DNA from: Acidobacteriota bacterium
GTDB lineage: Bacteria; Acidobacteriota; Thermoanaerobaculia; Multivoradales; J023
DNA length: 64,000 nucleotides
Assembly (NCBI GenBank): GCA_029263395.1
Contig: JAJCXO010000232.1
Span: 1-64,000 of the forward strand
Direction of reading: 5' to 3'
The position numbers were made by a program, and so were the translations under genes. This document shows, piece by piece, positions 53,141 to 61,878 of the stretch. The notes below the pieces were generated by a model. That model made no database searches, had not been told where the DNA came from, and was given only the letters and a program-made list of their open reading frames with translations. Every line of letters begins with the position of its first letter. Position 1 is the stretch's first letter.

Positions 53141-54118
53141 TCAGGTCGGTGGCGTGGCACAGGTGACGCGATTGCGTCCCGCGCTTTTGGACATGTACAT
53201 CGCCCGATCAGCAGCGTCATAAAGATCTTCGGGGCGCTCGATTCCCGGCTTGAGGGTGGCAACTCCAAACGAACACGTGATGTTGACATCAACATCGGTG
53301 TAGGTGAACACCGCAGCTTCGAACTGCGCACGCAGCTTCTCCGCCAAATCGACCGTACCTTCGAGTGCCATCTCAGGGCTCATGATGACGAACTCTTCGC
53401 CACCGGCACGAGCGAAGACCTGCTCTGGCCGCAACCGCTCCGTGGTCAACCGTGCAATCTGCTGCAGAACAAAGTCGCCACAGAGGTGGCCGAAGGTGTC
53501 GTTCACGTCCTTGAAGTGGTCGATGTCGAACAGAATGAGGCTCAACGGCCGCTGATGCCGCAGGGCACGCGCCAACTCACGCGTCAGCTCCTCGTCGAGC
53601 TTACGTTTATTGTAGATCTGGGTCAGACCGTCGGTCATCACCAAGTGATAAATCGCCTCGTGATAGGCGTGTTCCGGATCTTGCTCGTGCAGGAATTTGA
53701 AGTGCGCGGCGCCGAGCTGGAAGCGGTCTCCACTACGCAACGACTGGGCAGATCTGGCCCGCAGATCGTTGACATAGGTACCATTGGTGGATCTCAGATC
53801 CTCGACCTCGACCACCGCTCCCCGGTGGTTGAGGCGTGCGTGGTGCCGAGACAAGGACTGGACTTCCGGCATGCTGATATCCGCCGCCGACGAACGCCCG
53901 ATCGACAACCGACTGTGAGGCGGCAGTCGGTAACGTGTGCCGAGCATCTCGTTGTGCGGATGGGCAATCAGGATAATGTTGGCTTCCACCGCCTGCCGAC
54001 CGCCGAGCTCGTTCGCCATCGGCAGAGGGTCAGCCAAGGCCGTCCGCTCCAGCTCGAGGACTGAATCGAGATCCACTGTCGTTTCGTCGGTTTTGGTTTC
54101 CCGCTTCACAGATTCCAT
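53141..54118 (-). CDS. FHA-domain diguanylate cyclase
   Basis: 325 residues. An FHA domain at about 65-140 (LSIGRSSAADISMPEVQSLSRHHARL, LRSTNGTYVNDL) binds phosphothreonine. A GGDEF domain follows at about 155-320, with the active motif GGEEF near 236-240 and the DALTQIYNKRKLDEEL-type entry (here GLTQIYNKRKLDEEL). FHA plus GGDEF would let a Ser/Thr kinase switch c-di-GMP synthesis; several such kinases lie in this window. No TM segment. Confidence 0.9.
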   Translation of the reverse strand: MESVKRETKTDETTVDLDSVLELERTALADPLPMANELGGRQAVEANIILIAHPHNEMLGTRYRLPPHSRLSIGRSSAADISMPEVQSLSRHHARLNHRGAVVEVEDLRSTNGTYVNDLRARSAQSLRSGDRFQLGAAHFKFLHEQDPEHAYHEAIYHLVMTDGLTQIYNKRKLDEELTRELARALRHQRPLSLILFDIDHFKDVNDTFGHLCGDFVLQQIARLTTERLRPEQVFARAGGEEFVIMSPEMALEGTVDLAEKLRAQFEAAVFTYTDVDVNITCSFGVATLKPGIERPEDLYDAADRAMYMSKSAGRNRVTCATPPT

Positions 54119-54386
54119 CCTGTCGAATGCAGTATCACTTCAGACCTATCAGTTCAGACCATCAGCTCCAGACCGATCGTCTCCAGACCTGCGGTGATCT
54201 TTGCGGCAGAAATCATGCTACCAGTCGCTTCGTCGAAGGGTCAACGAACGCCCAACTCAGGAGCGCGCTCCTAACGATTTGCTTTCGTGCTTCGCTAAAG
54301 CACAGTGTCTTTCAACAAAGCACAGTGTCTTTCTACACAGCGTCCTTCTACAAAGCACTCGCCGGCCGAGAGAACTCGTCGGGCGA
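54119..54386. other. 268-bp intergenic region with two repeat patches
   Basis: It separates the FHA-GGDEF start from the amidotransferase end. It holds four 13-16-bp units sharing CAGACC (54133-54195) and three ~20-bp units sharing AAAGCACAGTGTCTTTC (54297-54360). Confidence 0.75.
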
Positions 54387-55121
54387 TCAAGTGTAGAGCT
54401 CTAGGAACCGCCGCAGAAGGCCATTAGCCTCGGAAGTGGGACGCAGGCCATCCACCACTTCCTCAGTCTGCTCCTCGGACTCGAGGTAATAGCCCCGATA
54501 CATCAACAGCCGTGCGCGGAGTTGCTCGGGCGTCATCTCGCCGTGGAACTGCGTGCTATAAACCGGTTGACCGGCGAGCCGCATCGCTTGATAACGACAA
54601 CCCGTGGTTGTGGCCAACTCTTGAAATCCGGCTGGCAGCTCGGCAACGCAGTCATGGTGTACCAGATTGGCATCAAATTGGTCGGGAAGCCCGTCGAACA
54701 GCGCGTCTTCGCTGCCCGCCTGCGTGAGCCCAATCCGGTAGGTGCCAATCTCTTCATGCTGGGGATCGGTAACAACCCGACCGCCGAGAGCCCGGGCCAA
54801 CAAATGATGCCCCCAGCAGATACCGAACAACGGCTTGTGGTGGGCGACCGCTTCCTGCGCTAGAGCTTCCAGCCACGGCATAAAGGGATAGTCCTGGGTC
54901 ACCGAATGATCTCCCGAACCACCGATCAAAATGGCGTCGGCATCTCGCAACTGATGCCACCGGATCTCGGGACGTTCGAGCACATTCCAGGTGTACAGTT
55001 GCTCCTGCCGCAGGCCGGTACATTGCCGGATACACCAACTCTCGTGACGCTCGGCCTCGACCATTCCGCGGATCTGGACCAGCACCACCCGCAGAGAACG
55101 GGCCGCGAGGGGCGTCTCCAT
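54387..55121 (-). CDS. class I glutamine amidotransferase-like protein
   Basis: 244 residues starting at the ATG 55121, after the proC stop; 20 further upstream codons overlap proC and are not used. The triad is C102 in GICWGHHLLARAL, with H193 and E195 in STQFHGEM. The family resembles GuaA-type/GMP-synthase-like amidotransferase domains acting alone, some of which are peptidases of gamma-glutamyl compounds. It lies 16 bp after proC, which suggests a role in glutamate/proline metabolism. Confidence 0.85.
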   Translation of the reverse strand: METPLAARSLRVVLVQIRGMVEAERHESWCIRQCTGLRQEQLYTWNVLERPEIRWHQLRDADAILIGGSGDHSVTQDYPFMPWLEALAQEAVAHHKPLFGICWGHHLLARALGGRVVTDPQHEEIGTYRIGLTQAGSEDALFDGLPDQFDANLVHHDCVAELPAGFQELATTTGCRYQAMRLAGQPVYSTQFHGEMTPEQLRARLLMYRGYYLESEEQTEEVVDGLRPTSEANGLLRRFLELYT

Positions 55122-55137
55122 CACCGCTGCCGGCGCC

Positions 55138-55959
55138 TCAACCACTGACCAGTTCCCCGGCACGGCGGCCAGCTTCGACAATCGCCTTGATCACCGTCAC
55201 CCGCAGACCACCTTCTTCGAGCTTGAGCAAACCGTCGACCGTGCAGCCCGCCGGGGTCGTGACCTCATCCTTGAGCAGCGCCGGGTGAGCCCCCTTTTCG
55301 ACCACCATCTGGCCGGCTCCGAGACAGGTTTGGGCAGCCAGCTCGGTGGCGACTGTCCGCGGCAGTCCCATTTTGACACCACCCTCAGCCATCGCCTCGA
55401 TGACGACGTAAATGAACGCCGGGCCACTGCCCGACACCCCGGTGACGGCGTCGAAGTATTTTTCGTCGAGTACCAAGCTGCGGCCGATACGCGAAAACAA
55501 CTCCCGCCCCATCTCGACGTGGTCAGCAGTTGCCCAGCGCCCGCCACAGACCGCGGTCATGCCGGCACCAATTTGGCTCGGAGTGTTAGGCATTGCCCGC
55601 ACCACCGGCACCTCCTTGCCAACGTGGCTTTCGATCATCTCGGTCGTCAAACCGGCGACGATCGATAGTAGAACTTGCTGCTCGTTGAGGTGGCCGCTCA
55701 ACTCTTCGATCACCGCCGGTGCAATCTGCGGTTTGACACACAGCATAATAACCTCGGCGCCGGCCACCGCAGCGCCGTTGTCGAGCGTCGTCTCAATGCC
55801 GAAGCTGCGTTCGAAATGATCGAGACGCTCGCGATGTCTGGCGGTTGCTACCACCCCGCGGGCTTCGACAACTCCGGTACCGACCAGGGCCGAAACCAAC
55901 GCCTCGCCCATCTTGCCAGCCCCGATTACCGCCAAACGGCCAAGTTTCAAGGTCTCCAT
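55138..55959 (-). CDS. proC: pyrroline-5-carboxylate reductase
   Basis: 273 residues, making proline from P5C with NADPH. Rossmann motif VIGAGKMG is at 11-18, and VRAMPNTPSQIGAGM, VTGVSGSGPAFIYVVIEAMAEGGVKMGLPR and DEVTTPAGCTVDGLLKLEEGGLR are the classic ProC block. It is in the same operon as a proline dehydrogenase that runs the other way, an unusual pairing. Confidence 0.97.
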   Translation of the reverse strand: METLKLGRLAVIGAGKMGEALVSALVGTGVVEARGVVATARHRERLDHFERSFGIETTLDNGAAVAGAEVIMLCVKPQIAPAVIEELSGHLNEQQVLLSIVAGLTTEMIESHVGKEVPVVRAMPNTPSQIGAGMTAVCGGRWATADHVEMGRELFSRIGRSLVLDEKYFDAVTGVSGSGPAFIYVVIEAMAEGGVKMGLPRTVATELAAQTCLGAGQMVVEKGAHPALLKDEVTTPAGCTVDGLLKLEEGGLRVTVIKAIVEAGRRAGELVSG

Positions 55960-55971
55960 TGCACGTGACTC

Positions 55972-56874
55972 CTATTCTCCCCGTAGCAGGGCTTTCAGCA
56001 CATAGCCCGCGATCTTGGGATTCTCTCGCAGTCGACGTACAGAGTAGAGGTACCAATCTCGCCCGTAGGGAACATAAACCCGCAGACGATGACCGTCCTT
56101 GATCAGAATACGACGCAGTTCAGGCTCGACGCCGAGCAACATTTGAAACTCGTAGCGATCACGGTCCAAGCCGAGACGGTCGATCAAGGCGACCGCGGCA
56201 CACACCAAATACTCGTCATGGGTCGCGATGCCGACATAAACCCCTTGCTCGAACAGCTTCTCGAGCGCTTTGACGAAGTTGTGACGTACCGTGTCGTAAC
56301 CCTTCCAAGCGACTGCTCGCGGCTCGATGTAGATGCCCTTGCAGAGCCGGATATTGGCCCCCTCAGACGGCAAAGCTGCAATATCGCTCAGGGTCCGTCG
56401 CATGTAGGACTGAAACACGGTGCCGACGCTGCCGTAACGCTCTTTCAGGCTGCGGTAGAGCTCGATTGTGTCGTCGGTGGTGGCACGGTCTTCCATGTCG
56501 AGGCGGACGAAGGTGCCACTAGCCGAGGCGACCTCCACCAGCTTTTCGAGGTTCTGACGACAGAAATCCTTATCGATCGCCAAACCCATCTGGGTTGGTT
56601 TGACCGAGATGTAGCAGTCGTCGAGCCCCTCGTCACGGATCCGCTCGGCTAGGTGCAGATACTCTTCGAGGGCAGCGGTAGCCGCGGCTCGCTCGGTGAT
56701 CTCCTCACCCAGCAGATCCACCGTAGTCATCGCACCCTCCGCCTCCAACTCACGCACCGTGCGGATGGCATCGTCGCGGGTCTCCCCCGCAACATAACGT
56801 GCTGCCACCCGCCCAACGATGAACTTCGGGACTAGGGGCAGCGTCGTGACGACCAATCGGTCGAAGAGCGACAT
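55972..56874 (-). CDS. proline dehydrogenase
   Basis: 300 residues, a stand-alone FAD-dependent PRODH (TIM barrel). Motifs: EGAMTTVDLLGEE, ISVKPTQMGL, VRLDMEDRATTDDT, LCKGIYIEPRAVAWKGYDTVRHNFVKAL, GIATHDEYL, FQMLLGVEPELRRIL and YVPYGRDWYLYSVRRLRENP. The ordering matches known bacterial PRODH. It oxidises proline to P5C. A 12-bp gap to proC and a 30-bp gap to the upstream oxygenase gene indicate one operon. Confidence 0.95.
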   Translation of the reverse strand: MSLFDRLVVTTLPLVPKFIVGRVAARYVAGETRDDAIRTVRELEAEGAMTTVDLLGEEITERAAATAALEEYLHLAERIRDEGLDDCYISVKPTQMGLAIDKDFCRQNLEKLVEVASASGTFVRLDMEDRATTDDTIELYRSLKERYGSVGTVFQSYMRRTLSDIAALPSEGANIRLCKGIYIEPRAVAWKGYDTVRHNFVKALEKLFEQGVYVGIATHDEYLVCAAVALIDRLGLDRDRYEFQMLLGVEPELRRILIKDGHRLRVYVPYGRDWYLYSVRRLRENPKIAGYVLKALLRGE

Positions 56875-56904
56875 AAAAAGACTCGTTCCGTTCGCCGAGG
56901 CCGA

Positions 56905-58278
56905 TTAGGCGCCAGCAGGTCCGCCAGCAGTAGGTCCGCCAGCAGTAGGTTCGCCCACAGCAGGTCTGCCAGCAGCAGGGTCACCCGCGACCCAACGCAC
57001 CGACTTCGAACACGGGCACGAGCCACCCACGCGGCTCAGTCTTGGCATCCGACGACTCGCATCAACCGCCGTCACTTCGCCTGCCGCAACCTGTTTCAGG
57101 GTTTCGGCATAGTCTTTGAAGTCGCGGCCGGCGAGGTAGGACTCGGGCAAATGCTGACGCAGATGGACAATGTAGTCCTCGAACTTCTCGAAGACGGTAC
57201 CGTCCCAGCCGGTCATGGTGAAAGCCGGTACACCACGGCGACGGAAGAAGTCGGCGTCGGACAAGTGGATCAGGTCTTCCCAGGCAACTCCCTTCTGGGA
57301 GACTCGCTCGGTCAGGATCGACTTCAGCACCTTGTTGGCCTCGTTGCGGCTCAGCTCCGGTACCCGCGCCCGCAGGTAACGCATGTTGAGATCATCGACC
57401 AACTTGCCAACCTCGACGCGATACTCGGCCTGAGCCTCGGCATTCTTTTGCGGCTTCAACCCCATGCGAACATTCGAGCCGCCGCCGCGTTCGTCACCAA
57501 ACATCTCCAAACCGCGCGGCAGCCATTTGTTGAACGCCTTCTGCAACATATCCATGCTGATGTACACATCACCCTGAGCGGCCTCGGTGACCCAACGTCG
57601 CATCGGCACCACGCCCGCTGCCAAGTGGAAGGCTTCTTCACGCAACATCTTCGGCATCGACTCGGCCATCGGCTTGTAGGCACTGACCCGCTGCATCGCC
57701 AACTGGTATTTGCCGACCCGGTCGATCAGCGCACAGAACACGATGTTGTCGACAAACGAATCGAAATCAATGTTGAACGCGCCCAGCACATGCGAACCGG
57801 TCTGCATCGAAAGGATCTCTTCCACCAAGTCCGGCCCCGACTGGTCGGACACCGAGCTCCAGTCGTCCTCGAGCAACAGGTGCAACATCTGGTAACCGTG
57901 GCGCAACTCCTCAGCCATCATCCGCAGCATCCAGACCTGGTCGACCTCTTCCTGGGCCCGTGCCAGGGTCAACCGATGCTGTTGAATCGAGCCAAACTCG
58001 GTGGAAGCCTGGGCCCGAATGGCACCTAGTAGATGGTGTGCCCGTTCTGGCCCGAGTTCACTCGGACAGGTGAGCTTGGGTTTACCCACATCGTCACCAC
58101 ATTCGATGTCGTTGCAGATCCCGAGCTCGCGGAAAGCGCAGAGCTTGAAGTGGGGTTCCTTGGGAAAGTGCTTCTCCCAATTCTCGGTCAGGAAGTCGAA
58201 GTCGGGAATGAAGGTATTGCGCCATTTGACGACGGCGTCGTGGTACTTGCCGGGCAGAAGCGCTTCTCTCGTTCGCAT
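56905..58278 (-). CDS. PaaA/PaaC/BoxB-like di-iron oxygenase
   Basis: 457 residues. The ferritin-like di-iron core shows Glu and ExxH motifs in sequence: STEFGSIQQHR, MAEELRHGYQMLH, and MLREEAFHLAAGV, as in phenylacetyl-CoA and benzoyl-CoA epoxidases. Cysteines in the N-terminal part (LCAFRELGICNDIECGDD) are unusual. A Cys-containing stretch near 420 (GGSCPCSKS) precedes a C-terminal tail of Gly/Ala/Pro repeats encoded by 15-bp units (56911-56982). No reductase or second epoxidase subunit is nearby. It begins the operon with proline dehydrogenase and ProC. Confidence 0.8.
   Translation of the reverse strand: MRTREALLPGKYHDAVVKWRNTFIPDFDFLTENWEKHFPKEPHFKLCAFRELGICNDIECGDDVGKPKLTCPSELGPERAHHLLGAIRAQASTEFGSIQQHRLTLARAQEEVDQVWMLRMMAEELRHGYQMLHLLLEDDWSSVSDQSGPDLVEEILSMQTGSHVLGAFNIDFDSFVDNIVFCALIDRVGKYQLAMQRVSAYKPMAESMPKMLREEAFHLAAGVVPMRRWVTEAAQGDVYISMDMLQKAFNKWLPRGLEMFGDERGGGSNVRMGLKPQKNAEAQAEYRVEVGKLVDDLNMRYLRARVPELSRNEANKVLKSILTERVSQKGVAWEDLIHLSDADFFRRRGVPAFTMTGWDGTVFEKFEDYIVHLRQHLPESYLAGRDFKDYAETLKQVAAGEVTAVDASRRMPRLSRVGGSCPCSKSVRWVAGDPAAGRPAVGEPTAGGPTAGGPAGA
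56911..56982. repeat. about 5 x 15-bp tandem repeat at the 3' end of the di-iron oxygenase gene
   Basis: Units of GCCAGCAGTAGGTCC type (the first is 12 bp) encode the repeated GGPTA tail; the stop follows at once. Confidence 0.85.
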
Positions 58279-58380
58279 ATTGGCAACCTCCTGACGGGCG
58301 GATCTCTGAATCGTACCGTCGCGTCAACGCGGCATTGACCACCCATTAGGGTAGATCGTCGACGTTTGAGTGTGTGGTTC

Positions 58381-58824
58381 TTACAGTGATTTGACAAACG
58401 GCTTGAGAGACGCAGGCTCGAAGCCGAGGGACTCAAAGAAGCCGGCAATGTCGGGCATCTCCTCGTCGACCAAGGTTCGCACCTTCTCAGCGCCGCAACG
58501 CTTGAAATGATCGAGTAACGTTTCGGCGAGGCGACGGCCGATCGAGCTACCTTGGTGGTCGGGATCAACCCCCAAAACTTCGATCCAGCCGGTGGGCTCC
58601 GCCAAACCAAATTCGCCCGAGCGAACCTCGCCGAGCATGAAACCCACCACCTCGCCATCGATCACCGCCGCCAATGCCGCGTCGGGATCGCGCCTAAGAT
58701 AATACCCTATACGGCGCTCCCACTCGTCCGGATGATAGCCACCGGAGATCTTCTCGTCGATCGCGGTTACCGCCCCAATATCCACCGTGTCGAGTTGGCG
58801 CACTTGAACCTTGCTAGTGGTCAC
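58381..58824 (-). CDS. GNAT-family N-acetyltransferase
   Basis: 147 residues with the GNAT core: ALAAVIDGEVVGFMLGEV, WIEVLGVDPDHQGSSIGRRLAETLLDHF (acetyl-CoA loop Q-G-S-S-I-G-R) and IAGFFESLGFEP near the end. Possible targets include protein N-termini or small amines. It lies 103 bp upstream of the di-iron oxygenase gene on the same strand. Confidence 0.88.
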   Translation of the reverse strand: MTTSKVQVRQLDTVDIGAVTAIDEKISGGYHPDEWERRIGYYLRRDPDAALAAVIDGEVVGFMLGEVRSGEFGLAEPTGWIEVLGVDPDHQGSSIGRRLAETLLDHFKRCGAEKVRTLVDEEMPDIAGFFESLGFEPASLKPFVKSL

Positions 58825-58952
58825 AGTTTGTCCTTTGAAGTCGGCTGGGAAGCTGGGTTCGTCGAAGGAATCTACAGCACCGGGTGCTCAACTGGCTTAC
58901 CATCGATTCTAGCTGCCGGCTAGGGTGGGTCGCAAACCAGGGAGGAAGGCTC

Positions 58953-59045
58953 CATGCTTGACCGAGTGCTTACCCCCGAGCGCCGCGTCTACCTAAGCTG
59001 CTCTAGACTCTTCGAAACTCGCTCGGGCATCCGAGGAAGCCCTTG
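58953..59045 (+). CDS. possible 30-codon ORF with a strong ribosome site
   Basis: A GGGAGGAAGG site sits about 5 bases before an ATG at 58953. The frame reads MLDRVLTPERRVYLS... for 30 codons to a TGA near 59045. It overlaps the PIN gene on the other strand. It may be a leader peptide, a chance ORF, or the start of a gene cut by the neighbouring toxin-antitoxin module. Confidence 0.3.
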
Positions 59046-59519
59046 ATCGTGCTTCCTAGTCAGAATGCACAACTGGTCGAAGGCATTCTGGCTGAGCCAA
59101 CCTCGATTCGAGAGATCCAGCCAGACATCGAAGGGATGTGCGACTCTTCCAACCCCGAGTTCTGCAAGTGCGGTCAATGTAGCTCTCTTGTCAGCACAGA
59201 CAAACACAGCATCAAGCCCATGCACCTGAGCCCAAGCGATGCTCTCGTGCTCCGCCAAGTTCGTGGTGGTTGTCGCGTCGCGATGCAGCGCCTTCAAGAC
59301 CTGTTCGGCCGGGTCTGAGGAACCGATCCGGATCTCGAACGTGTCGACAGTGGGCTGATCGTCGACACGATGCTCCAAGAGTGAACGATCGATGGCGGAC
59401 GCAGCCGCCGCTGTAGTCCCGGCCACTAGCAGGACACCTGCCTGCCAGTGAGCTAAAGTTGCTGGATCTACGATTTTCGCCAGGTGCCCTAAGGGGCCAT
59501 CATCTAGGATCCAGCGCAA
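58989..59519 (-). CDS. PIN-like ribonuclease toxin candidate
   Basis: 176 residues. The start must be the TTG at 59519, since it is the only start before the first acidic residues (WILDDGP). The acidic set D6/D7, E90/E92 and D110 (AEHES, FVCADKRA) fits a PIN-domain nuclease. The gap to the upstream XRE-ImmA gene is 1 bp. Pairing and gene order suggest the toxin of a toxin-antitoxin system. The PIN call is by motif pattern and needs structural confirmation. Confidence 0.65.
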   Translation of the reverse strand: MRWILDDGPLGHLAKIVDPATLAHWQAGVLLVAGTTAAAASAIDRSLLEHRVDDQPTVDTFEIRIGSSDPAEQVLKALHRDATTTTNLAEHESIAWAQVHGLDAVFVCADKRATLTALAELGVGRVAHPFDVWLDLSNRGWLSQNAFDQLCILTRKHDQGLPRMPERVSKSLEQLR

Positions 59520-59520
59520 C

Positions 59521-60669
59521 TCAACCCCAGGTCAAGATTTCGACTGCTCGTCCATGGGAAATCACACCTAGTTCGTGGGCCTCCCTTACGACCTGAGCCA
59601 AACGACCCCGGCATAACTCAGTGACCTCAAGATCGACCTCCGAAACACTGGATGCCGCCACTCGTGCTTGCTCGAAGTCGGTCTGCCAGTCTTGCACAAT
59701 CCCCGGATCCGAGACCAGACGATCCGCTGTCGCAGCCTGAATCAGACCACAGTTCTTGGCATGCCAAACCGCTCCTTGCCAAGAGAGCCCCCAACGCCTG
59801 GCTAAGGCGAGGATCTTCTGCCGTGGCTCACGCCACCGCATTCCTCGACCACTGCGGAACCAATGCCTGACCTCGTCAGGTGGAGCAAGGAAAGCTGGCG
59901 CGAAAGCTCGCGCTCGTTGCTCGACAAGGTCATCGACAGAGCTTTCCTTGCCACTCAGTTCCGCCGCGAGATCATGTTCCCCTGCATCATGCAGGAGGTG
60001 GCACAACTCGTGAGCCAACGTCGTTCGACGAGGCAGCGTCGACTGGACGCGAGGAGACGCCTGGTTGAGGAGGATCATCGGCAAAGCACCACCCTCCATC
60101 AAACTCGCGGCATCGACGCTCGACTGTGAAAAAGCAAGCGTGGCAATGTGGACACTGAAACCTTCCAGTGCGATCTGAAGATTCATGATCGGACCACCTG
60201 GAATCTTCAAACGGTGCCGAGCAGCAGCTCCAAGTCGGTAGCCTATTTTCCATGGTTCGCTACAGTCGTCAATCGGCAAGATCTGGCGAACTTTCGACAA
60301 CGTCAGGCCTCGCCCCAGCAAGCGATACAAATCGCCTCCGATTCGGCCTAGCTCAGCAGCCAAGGCCAAGGTCCGAACCTCTGAGACACCGCATCCTTGG
60401 ACGGCATCCGCAGCCTGTCGAAATCGTGCGATGGTGCGACCGGGATCCCCTTCTTCACCCCGCAAGAGACACCCGGGATCGACCGCCAACGCTTGAGCCA
60501 ACTGCCCGAGCTCGGCAACCGTGAAGCCATCCCCCGTCTCGATCTCCCGCCAGCGATTCGACGGCAAATCAGCCCAGATAGCCATCTGGTCGATCGAAGC
60601 GCCGAACGCCTCCCGTCGCAGACGTATCCTTTGTTGAATGGTGTGACTCATATCTTCAGTTCTTTCCAT
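59521..60669 (-). CDS. XRE-family regulator fused to ImmA/IrrE metallopeptidase
   Basis: 382 residues. The N-terminal helix-turn-helix (LRREAFGASIDQMAIWADLPSNRWREIETG) is of XRE type. The ImmA/IrrE (COG2856) domain has the zinc motif HELCH (H220, E221, H224). Such proteins in phage immunity and toxin-antitoxin systems act as DNA-binding antitoxins or cleave a repressor. The start may be 60669 or the ATG at 60651. The PIN-like gene follows 1 bp after its stop, so the two form an operon. Confidence 0.88.
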   Translation of the reverse strand: MERTEDMSHTIQQRIRLRREAFGASIDQMAIWADLPSNRWREIETGDGFTVAELGQLAQALAVDPGCLLRGEEGDPGRTIARFRQAADAVQGCGVSEVRTLALAAELGRIGGDLYRLLGRGLTLSKVRQILPIDDCSEPWKIGYRLGAAARHRLKIPGGPIMNLQIALEGFSVHIATLAFSQSSVDAASLMEGGALPMILLNQASPRVQSTLPRRTTLAHELCHLLHDAGEHDLAAELSGKESSVDDLVEQRARAFAPAFLAPPDEVRHWFRSGRGMRWREPRQKILALARRWGLSWQGAVWHAKNCGLIQAATADRLVSDPGIVQDWQTDFEQARVAASSVSEVDLEVTELCRGRLAQVVREAHELGVISHGRAVEILTWG

Positions 60670-60878
60670 GGCGGAGGCTCACAATAAGACAAGTTGGAGC
60701 CTATCAAACCCGACTTCCGAGACGGTGAAGACTTGAGGAGCCGAGTCCATCGACCCAGCCCCCTCATCCACCTGGCCTCTCGGCAACCCAGTCCTCGACT
60801 AGGATGAGGCGCCTATCCGCGTCTCCGATTCAATCAACACAACTTCACAGCACATAGCCCAGGGTTTGCCTGTTACAG

Positions 60879-61775
60879 ATGCTCAAGAACTACGTCGGCG
60901 AGATAGCGGGGTTGGGCGCCGCCTTGAGCTGGGCGGTCGCCTCGATCCTTTTTCGCCGCCTCGGGTCCGCAATCCCGCCGTTTGCTCTGAATCTCTACAA
61001 GGGCATTGCGGCCGTCGTGATGCTGGTTATTGCTCTCACCCTTCGCTCGGAGCTGTGGAGTGGAGTGGGTGCCCAGGCCTTGGTCCTGCTGGCGGTGAGC
61101 GGAGTTGTCGGGATCGGGATCGGGGATACCGCGTTCTTTGCAGCCCTCAATCGTATGGGCGAACGCCGTACCGTCTTGATGGCGGAAACGCTTGCTCCCC
61201 CGATCGCCACGATCATGGCGTTCATGGTGTTGGCTGAAATTCTGTCCGCTGCCAAGTTTCTCGGGATTGCCATCACCGCAGCCGGCGTGGCGTGGGTCAT
61301 TGTCGAGCAGACGCCCAAGATGACCGTTGATGCCTCTCAGCTGAAGTCGGGGATTGGCTACGGGCTGTTGGCCGCGTTCTGTCAAGCTGCCGGTGCTGTG
61401 TTGTCCCGGGCGGCACTGACGCAATCCGAGATTGGCCCGTTGTCGAGCGCGTTGATCCGCATCGTGGGCGGCCTCGTTTTCTTGCTGGTCTGGATGCCCA
61501 GCGCTGGCCACGCCTTTGTGCCAGAAGCGGTTCGTCGGGCAAAAACCTGGCGACTCTTGCTTCTCGCCACATTCCTCGGGACGTTCCTGGGCCTTATTCT
61601 TCAGCAACTCTCACTGCAAAACACCCAGGCAGGTGTTGCTCAAACGTTGCTCGCTACCAGTGCCCTGTTCATTTTGCCACTGGTTGTACTGCGGGGAGAA
61701 ACCATCAGCTGGCGTGCCGCCTTCGGTGCTGCCGTTGGGGCTGGAGGGATCGCATTGATCTTTCTGACTAAGTGA
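60879..61775 (+). CDS. EamA/DMT family transporter
   Basis: 298 residues with about ten TM helices and two EamA repeats (LGAALSWAVASILFRRLG and GYGLLAAFCQAAGAVLSRAAL). DMT exporters carry small metabolites such as amino acids or nucleotide bases. No regulatory site was identified. It is followed by the 84-bp-period array. Confidence 0.88.
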   Translation: MLKNYVGEIAGLGAALSWAVASILFRRLGSAIPPFALNLYKGIAAVVMLVIALTLRSELWSGVGAQALVLLAVSGVVGIGIGDTAFFAALNRMGERRTVLMAETLAPPIATIMAFMVLAEILSAAKFLGIAITAAGVAWVIVEQTPKMTVDASQLKSGIGYGLLAAFCQAAGAVLSRAALTQSEIGPLSSALIRIVGGLVFLLVWMPSAGHAFVPEAVRRAKTWRLLLLATFLGTFLGLILQQLSLQNTQAGVAQTLLATSALFILPLVVLRGETISWRAAFGAAVGAGGIALIFLTK

Positions 61776-61821
61776 AACACCGATCCCTAATCGTAGTGAA
61801 TCCACGGTAGGCCTGCGCAGG

Positions 61822-61847
61822 TATCGATATCGATATCGATATCGATA
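61822..61847. repeat. hexanucleotide microsatellite
   Basis: Four TATCGA units plus TA lie just downstream of the EamA stop. Confidence 0.9.
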
Positions 61848-61878
61848 ACGCGACTTCGTGTCATCAGCCAGTGATGAC

